From Syngnathus acus (taxonomy: Eukaryota > Chordata > Actinopteri > Syngnathiformes > Syngnathidae), in assembly GCF_901709675.1 (NCBI RefSeq), contig NC_051106.1, positions 4,660,001 through 4,724,000 of the forward strand: a stretch of 64,000 nt of DNA, in the 5' to 3' direction. Made by a program: the position numbers and the translations under genes. The notes under the pieces are model-generated. The model did not search any database. It saw only the letters and a list, made by a program, of their open reading frames with translations, and was not told where the DNA came from. This document shows positions 57,801 through 64,000 of this stretch, piece after piece; positions within the stretch are counted from its first letter, which is position 1; the number at the start of each line of letters is the position of its first letter.

Positions 57801-59809
57801 TTCAAAGTTGGGTTTAAAGCTAGGGTTAGGGTTTCAAACTAGGGTTCATACTAGAGTTAGGGTTTCAAAGTAGGGTTTCATACTAGGGTTAGGGTTTCAA
57901 AGTAGGGTTTAAAGCTAGGGTAAGGGTTTTAAACATGAGTTTAAAGCTATGGTTAGGGTTTCAAACTACGGTTTCAAACTAGGGTTAGGGTTTCAAAGTA
58001 GGGTTTAAAGCTAGGGTTAGGGCTTCAAAGTAGGGTTTCATACTAGGGTTAGGGTTTCAAAGTAGGGTTTAAAGCTAGGGTTACTGTTTCAAAGTTGGGT
58101 GTAAAGCTAGGGTTACAGTTTCAAAGTTGGGTTTAAAGCTAGGGTTAGGGTTTCAAACTAGGGTTCATACTAGGGTTAGGGTTTCAAAGTAGGGTTTAAA
58201 GCTAGGGTAAGGCTTTTAAACATGGGTTTAAAGCTATGGTTAGGGTTTCAAACTACGGTTTCAAACTAGGGTTAGGGTTTCAAAGTAGGGTTTAAAGCTA
58301 GGGTTAGGGCTTCAAAGTAGGGTTTCATACTAGGGTTAGGGTTTCAAAGTAGGGTTTAAAGCTCGGGTTACTGTTTCAAAGTTGGGTGTAAAGCTAGGGT
58401 TACAGTTTCAAAGTTGGGTTTAAAGCTAGGGTTAGGGTTTCAAACTAGGGTTCATACTAGAGTTAGGGTTTCAAACTCGGGTTAATGAGATCCAATCCAA
58501 GAGCAGTTAAAACACTTGTCTGACTTCAGGAGATAATTTTGCATTTTTTTTTTTTTTTAAATCAAATGCATTTAACAATTGTTGTCTCATCTTGCAGTGG
58601 TTTTTTTTTCCCGTTCTACTTAAAGCAGTTTCTAATATTTAATGTATAGACTGCACAGTGTGCAGGGCAAAATACAAAGATGTATATTATTGGAGTGCAT
58701 ATTTCAGATATAGTAGATAGCCAATTTGTCTAAAATATAGGTGAATGTTTAGTATTTCAATAAGTCTTATAATAAACTCTTCCGACTCCTTTTCAGACAG
58801 GCAACACAATTATTCAGTATGGAATAGTAATATTTAGATTTTCTTTCTTACTTTCATCTGCATTTTGAAAATGTAAACGCACTTCTCCACTACTGCACAT
58901 AATCACAATAATATTAAATAAAACCTGAGCATCATCTATTTAATTTTTCTATGCAACTTATGATGAAATTCTCATTACATTATGTAGCGTAAAAGCAATA
59001 TTGCAAACAAAAATACTGCATACCTCCTCAGGTTTGTCTTTATAAGCAGAAAGTCCAGGTTTCACTGCATGGTACATTTCATTGTCCAGAACTGGCAGCT
59101 CAACTACAGGAAGAATAAATATTTTAAAATGAAGTTAACATGAGTGCAACAGCATTAAAACAGAGAACCGACATGTGGCTATAGATAGTATAAAAGGAAA
59201 TAGAGCGAGAAACACTAGAATGACTTTTCCAGCTGGTGATATTTAAACAGCATCACGTCACGTCCATCCGCTCCACAAGTCATTACAAAGTCAACCTCAG
59301 CTACTTTTAGAAGCGCACTTGCCGGGGCTGGATAAACTGACGCGCACATGCAGAGGGGGCACAGCCGGGGGATTACCTGGGTCTTTCTGGATGAATTTAT
59401 AGATGTGGATCCTGGTGCCGGTGCTGCCCGCATCGAACATGACGCCGTAGAAGACGCGCGTCGTGTTGGCGAGGGCGAGACGAGCTGCAGGCGCCGATCG
59501 GTGGTGAGATTCAGGCTCCGGATGGACGACTTCGGGCTCCGGGTGGAAAGTTTCCGGTAAAGTCTGGATGTCATCGGGTCTCGGGTGGAGATCGTGCGGG
59601 ATGACGGGATGCCTCGGCACGCCGGGATGACGAGGAACGGGCGCCGGGTTCACGACCTCCGGGAGGTGGTTCGACATGTGGGCGGAAGGCTGACGGAAAC
59701 GGATGTAGTGCGGAAAGTAGCGGTGGGGCCGGTAGTAGGTCGCCTCGGTTAGGAGGCTCCCCGCCAGGAGCACCAGCAAGAGCGAGAGGAGATGGTTCGG
59801 CGAAGCCAT
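51828..59809 (-). CDS. entpd5: ectonucleoside triphosphate diphosphohydrolase 5 (NTPDase5)
   Basis: NTPDase5 is an ER-lumenal/secreted UDP/GDPase of the GDA1/CD39 family, needed for glycoprotein quality control and, in zebrafish, for skeletal mineralisation. Exons: 59809-59377, 59103-59024, 55001-54858, 54579-54504, 54384-54349, 53992-53904, 53816-53737, 53650-53589, 53506-53405, 52882-52739, 52657-52601, 52099-51984 and 51911-51828. They give 500 residues with all phases consistent. A signal peptide covers about 1-23 ([18 protein letters not shown]). Apyrase conserved regions: [13 protein letters not shown] (ACR1, 125-137), [10 protein letters not shown] (ACR2), [13 protein letters not shown] (ACR3), [12 protein letters not shown] (ACR4) and TSWALGATF (ACR5). 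There is no C-terminal membrane anchor, as in NTPDase5/6. Position next to coq6 favours ENTPD5 over ENTPD6. Residues 24-118 are an unusual His/Pro-rich linker. Intron 2 holds the 3-kb satellite. Confidence 0.95.
55202..55512. mobile_element. short hAT element (MITE) in entpd5 intron 2
   Basis: A 311-bp copy of the outer element at 48436-50450 without the insertions. It starts TACAGGTGTCAAACTCA and ends with the complement of CAGGGGTGTCAAACTC. The flanking 8-mers ACTTAAAC and GATTAAAT agree at 5 of 8 positions. It is immediately followed, 8 bases later, by the start of the satellite array. Confidence 0.8.
55521..58484. repeat. telomere-like satellite: 32-bp monomers in a 287-bp higher-order repeat
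   Basis: About 92 monomers of 32 bases (type: CTAGGGTTAGGGTTTCAAAG plus TAGGGTTTAAAG or TAGGGTTTCATA), each containing TAGGGTTAGGG. Monomer variants recur in a fixed order of nine (eight of 32 bases and one of 31), giving a 287-bp block. The marker variant GTTCATA occurs at 55971, 56600, 56887, 57174, 57461, 57844, 58163 and 58450. The spacings are 287 four times, 319 and 383 (287 plus one or three monomers) and one 629. It fills most of the 3.9-kb entpd5 intron 2 and contains no exon. Confidence 0.95.
58485..59023 (-). other. entpd5: remainder of entpd5 intron 2 (unique sequence)
   Basis: About 540 bases of AT-rich unique sequence lie between the satellite and the acceptor side of exon 2. 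No element was recognised. Confidence 0.5.
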
Positions 59810-59912
59810 GGCGTTACGAGAGGAGAGGTGAGGAGAAGTGGAAGATGCTGCACAAAGTTGAGTGCTCAGCAGAGTGGATGCACACCCAGGACTGTCCCCT
59901 GATGTGTTTACA

Positions 59913-59922
59913 CTATATAAAG
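59913..59922 (-). promoter_or_regulatory. entpd5: possible TATA element of entpd5
   Basis: On the gene's strand CTTTATATAG lies about 105 bases upstream of the start codon, a workable distance for a short 5' UTR. The motif is a better TATA box on the opposite strand (TATATAAAG), so the assignment is weak. Confidence 0.3.
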
Positions 59923-62900
59923 ACATATGGGCTTGGCGAGGGGCCACACCGAGACCAGCAATCCTCCAATCCTGTGGCGGTCCATCCCCACTCCATCCAG
60001 TCCCCCTCTTGTTGGAAGCAAAGCTGGAGAATACCTGCCTCCCTGTTTTTTTTTTTTTTTTTTTTCCTCTCATGGAAGTTGAGGAGAAGGGTGCTTATTT
60101 CTGGCTATGTTTTCCCTCCTCATCTTTACTGGATGTTGAGGTCCCCCTGAGGCAGGTCTGAATGAATAAGGGGGAACACCCCAAAGATGTCAAAATAATC
60201 TATATTTACATTTTATATGTATGAAATTCCATCCCTATAGATGTTCTGGTGAGTATTTTAAGAGAGTGTAACTTTTTTTCTGGACATGTGGATGAATTTT
60301 ATAACTGTAGTGCAATGAAGAGAATTTTGCTCATTTATTGCAAGACTTGAATGATTCTTGGACAGAAAAAAAGATGGCTACTGTCTATGTTTTTGTTTGG
60401 ATTTGTAATTGCTTTTTTTTTTTTGTTCTTCTTGTCCTGTTTGACAGGTCTTTCCACTTATTCTCATCAAGCTGGTCTCTTGTATCATCCAATCAGCTCC
60501 TCAGGCGCTCATTTCTTTTCCAGGGTTCCCCATTAATGGCTTATTTTGCATCCCCCGCATTTGTCTCCCAATAACGCCAAATCCCTGACAGCTATAAAGA
60601 TAAATTGATAAATGTATAAGATGTGACTAAATATACTAGTTTCTAGTCTGTGGTTTTGTTCAGTGGCTTGTATCAAACACATTTTCCAAACCCCACTTAA
60701 CCTCTTTTTCATAGTCGTGCAGTAATCACCACATTAAATACGCAGCAGTCTTACCAACTTTCAAATATGCAAATGTGATCTGCACTCCAGCTGGCACATC
60801 ATTTGAAAGAATGTTCGAATCTCACTCCCATTCATCTGGATCAGCCACAGGATTTTTTTTTCCCTTACTAGGGCAACATATTTGGGCTGCGAGGCACGTT
60901 TCACGAGAGAACCAAGCAGCCCGAGTGAAGTTATAGGTGGGTGTTTGGAACGCTGTCACATACCGAGCTGCAAGTATCAGTGGCACGTTTTTCTTCTTGA
61001 ACGCACCAAACACTACCCGCTACACACTGGAAACAAGCCAGATGCCTCACTTGAACTCTATTTTTCTTTCCTAACCCGCTGAAAGTGAAAATCAATCCCA
61101 TGGAAGCTTCCCAGCATAGTGACCCCTCTACCAACCTCAGTAGCCCTAACATGTGGTTCACTCTTTCACCTCATGTGGTGGGGTGACTGAGGCAGCAAGT
61201 GTGCAATCAAGGGTAAAGGGAGGGCAAAGCGCATGGGTACATAGAATGCAGGAAGTCCACAGAGAGGACAATATGTGGGGAGGGGTGGGGCTTGGCATCA
61301 GCATTCCCCCATCATGCCATTCCCCTCCCAGGACAGTCAACTGTGCAAAGCACTGTTCCAACACTGTAATTTGAACTAAAAATATTGGACTCTCTTCCTC
61401 CTTCCTTTTCTCTAAATACTGTGGCTACTTTTTTCAAGCCTGCGGTTCACCGCAGTGGTCGTTCGCCGCTATCAAAGCGTACATGTGCAGGACCTCTCGA
61501 TGATGTACCCTTATTTGACTGCCATCATGGCACAGGCCCAAAATGCAGTTCTTTCATTGATTATACTCATTATAGTCCCTCAAGGGAAATTCAACTCTGT
61601 TGCATATTGATGCCTTGCTCAAAAGCACATCAAGAGTCATACAGTCAATATTAAATATGCTCCAAAAAAGGCAACGTTCAATTAAATGTGAATAGTCATC
61701 ATTTAAAGATAATAAATGTGGCCAAAGTTTTCCGCTGAGAAGGTCCAAATGATATTTAGAGGCATATAGGTTGCAACATGTTCCACGAACACAAACTGGA
61801 AGTCATCTCCAAACCTCAATCGACTAAAAATATGATGTACAACCGCAACATCGTCTGACAACGTCTCCATACATATCATTGAAATACAACATCTGCGCTG
61901 TGATTGTGGTTAACATGTAAGATGATAGCGCTCAGATGAGAATATCTTTTTGGTACTCCGCTTTTTTCCTGTCTGCGAGCTGAACGATCTGCTCTGCATC
62001 ACCGAACACAGCAGTTGTCAGACCTTGCCAAGTCTGATTTGTTGTCCAGACAGTCATGTTTTCAGTGATTGGGGGTTCCATGACAGCTCCTTATGTGAAC
62101 CTTCTTTGGGTGTTCTGCTTGGGAGATTCTGCTTTTTTAAATTATCCTCTTGGATTTGAGGATATGACAACAGTCCACGTACATGGTTGGAAGATGATCA
62201 CTCTGGTCAACTTCACTTGATCCATAAGTGGAACTCTGCTTGCAGTTGCATATAAATGCATTTTGCACATTTTCATCCTCTGAATGGACCGCAATGCCAA
62301 AGACTGTGGGCGCCTCTCCTGTGCTGAATTTAAAAGAAATGAGAGAAGCTGCGTCAATTGGCTTCGAAACAAGTTGGCTGTGTTTACTCCCACAATGGCA
62401 CGAATGCCCATCCCTACTTATTTTAATTGTGGGAAAATGCATGTGTCGTTTAAAATTCTGAATTGTCACACAAGTGGCAATTTTCTTTTCTTATATTTTT
62501 CTCTCATAAATTATCAATGATAGCAAAGAAAAAGCAGACTACGATGCTCTCACCAGATAAACTGAGGTCTCATGTGATGTCACGGACGATGGCAATTCAA
62601 ACTTCTATGCAACTGTAGAGGCATATTTTTCTTGCATATTTCAAGATTCCACTGTCCTGCAAAAAGACAACACAGAGGTGGTTAAAAACACAAAATGCTT
62701 TGCCGCTATATGTTTTTTTGCATGATGCAGCAAAAAGACAAAGATGTCAAAGACTTGCTGTGTTGAATTATGTCTGAATGTTTCACAAGACATGCTGCGA
62801 GGAATGTGCCTATACAATAAATACTATACATCGTTTGGTTAGCGGTGATCCACTAGCGGGCAATTGAGGGAGGGGGGGGCAGATTTGAATCATAGGCCGC

Positions 62901-64000
62901 TTCAACCAACACTGCTGTTTCAATTATAAAGTCATGTAATAGAGCTGCCCTTCCAACTAGAATGTCATACGAGGGCAGATTTACACCAGTAATTTTAGAA
63001 ATGTGCCACTGTAAATCATGTTCGGATGCCCTATAAAAGTGCACCGCCGTGGCATGACACAGCATATTACCAACAGCACAAGTCGTTTCAATACCAGGGT
63101 TGGTATTTTGATTCAAGTTAAGTGAAACCGTAAAGCGCAAGAAGGGACCTCAGCTTTGTAATCTACACAGTGCAATATATCATTAATATGCTGCAAGGTT
63201 GGCCTCAGGAATGCCATGTTTGTGGGTGTCCTACCCCTAAAGGTTCACTGAAGAGGCCCAAACCTTGTCATTACAATTCCAATGATAATGACAGATTTGA
63301 AATGTTCGGGGTTATTTCAGTTTTCTCTCCTCACTGTCATAGTAATTACCTTTAAATTTAGTCTTCAAACTCTGTTCGCCATGCTAGAGCACTATATGAT
63401 CCACTTAACTGTAGCTACGCCCAACACGTTTTGCAATATCTGGAGCATGGTTTTTGATGAACAGCCGGTGGGTGAGTGACATTTAACATTCTCTGAATTA
63501 GATGACGAGGAGAATGTGGTTGGCTTGCAATTAATTATAAGCAACTACATAGTCTTTACTGAACCAAGGCACTCAAAGAAAAATGGCATGTAATGATTTA
63601 ATTTCAATTAACTTTTGCAGTGAGCCACAACACAGATGAGAAGACATAATGGGATGGGCAGTGGAAAATGTTTTGTGACCTGGATAAAGTAATGACAGTG
63701 GCCATTTTGAAGGATTTTGTACAAAAAAAATTAAAGAACCTAAGTCGGTTACTAAAAACACTTGTGGTAGAAACGACAGTTGTTTCTTTGTAAATTCTCA
63801 AATTTGCCTGAAATATTATTGAAGGTTTCCATGAAACGTTGTCATTGCTGTGATATTTTGCCTTTAAAGTTAATTTGGGGTATGTGTCATGCGAAACAAT
63901 GAGTCATTTTGGTTTTGTAAAACGATTTGATGATTCAATGCTGTCTTTCAGCATTTCAACTTGTGCACATTCCACATCTACACACACTGTGTGCACTTTT
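59923..64000. other. intergenic flank upstream of entpd5, no gene seen
   Basis: About 4 kb without a supportable exon on either strand. It contains a 20-base T run near 60046 and G-rich and C-rich short tracts. Open frames up to about 110 codons (for example 62137-62469, minus) have no recognisable domain and no flanking splice logic. Regulatory DNA for entpd5 is possible but nothing specific stands out. Confidence 0.45.

Noticed and set aside
55521-58484. Possibility that the TTAGGG-like array is a chromosome end
   Set aside because: Unique coding sequence of entpd5 lies on both sides and the monomer is 32 bases, not pure hexamers. It is an interstitial satellite.
62137-62469. 110-codon minus-strand frame upstream of entpd5
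   Set aside because: A Cys/His-containing translation suggested a zinc-finger-like or transposase piece, but no family pattern could be matched and both strands are equally open.

Overview
The window is vertebrate nuclear DNA, almost certainly from a teleost fish with a compact genome. Every gene is split by GT-AG introns that are mostly under 1 kb. The encoded proteins are vertebrate, and two of them (neuroglobin and ENTPD5) look fish-like. Teleost-type repeats are present: hAT elements with CAGGGGTGTC ends, a Tc1-like transposase remnant and microsatellites. There is no sign of a bacterial, viral or organellar segment. I could not name the species.

Eight protein-coding genes were assembled exon by exon. 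In every assembled join the reading frame stays open and the splice phases agree. From left to right they are: pgf (+, 4566-6137, signal-peptide exon not found); cipc (+, 7771-9857); zdhhc22 (-, 11814-12714); tmem63c (+, 18881-28291, 22 coding exons, 838 aa); ngb (-, 33848-35498, 4 exons, 159 aa); fam161b (-, 37591-40132, 7 exons, 487 aa); coq6 (+, 40934-47673, 12 exons, 482 aa); entpd5 (-, 51828-59809, 13 exons, 500 aa). From what I recall of the human map, all eight orthologues lie in 14q24.3. The window is therefore a compressed, partly reordered version of that block: cipc-zdhhc22-tmem63c-ngb and fam161b-coq6-entpd5 keep human adjacency, while pgf and the join between the two groups differ.

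The genes do not form a pathway. They cover angiogenic growth factor signalling (pgf), circadian clock repression (cipc), protein palmitoylation (zdhhc22), an osmo/mechanosensitive channel (tmem63c), a neuronal globin (ngb), a ciliary or centrosomal protein (fam161b), ubiquinone synthesis (coq6) and an ER/secreted nucleotidase (entpd5). Two pairs are head to head and probably share promoters: zdhhc22/tmem63c (about 13.4-14.0 kb) and fam161b/coq6 (40.1-40.9 kb). The second promoter carries a near-perfect RFX X-box plus CCAAT and ETS motifs.

The unusual DNA lies between 48.4 and 58.5 kb. Next to coq6 is a 2-kb hAT insertion bounded by a perfect 8-bp target duplication. Inside it is a second hAT-type element whose interior has become six 235-bp tandem units, each with a 38-bp-arm hairpin. 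About 5 kb away, in entpd5 intron 2, a short copy of the same hAT family abuts a 3-kb satellite of 32-bp telomere-like monomers arranged in a 287-bp higher-order repeat. A single monomer of that satellite also sits inside the 48-kb hAT composite, which links the two arrays.
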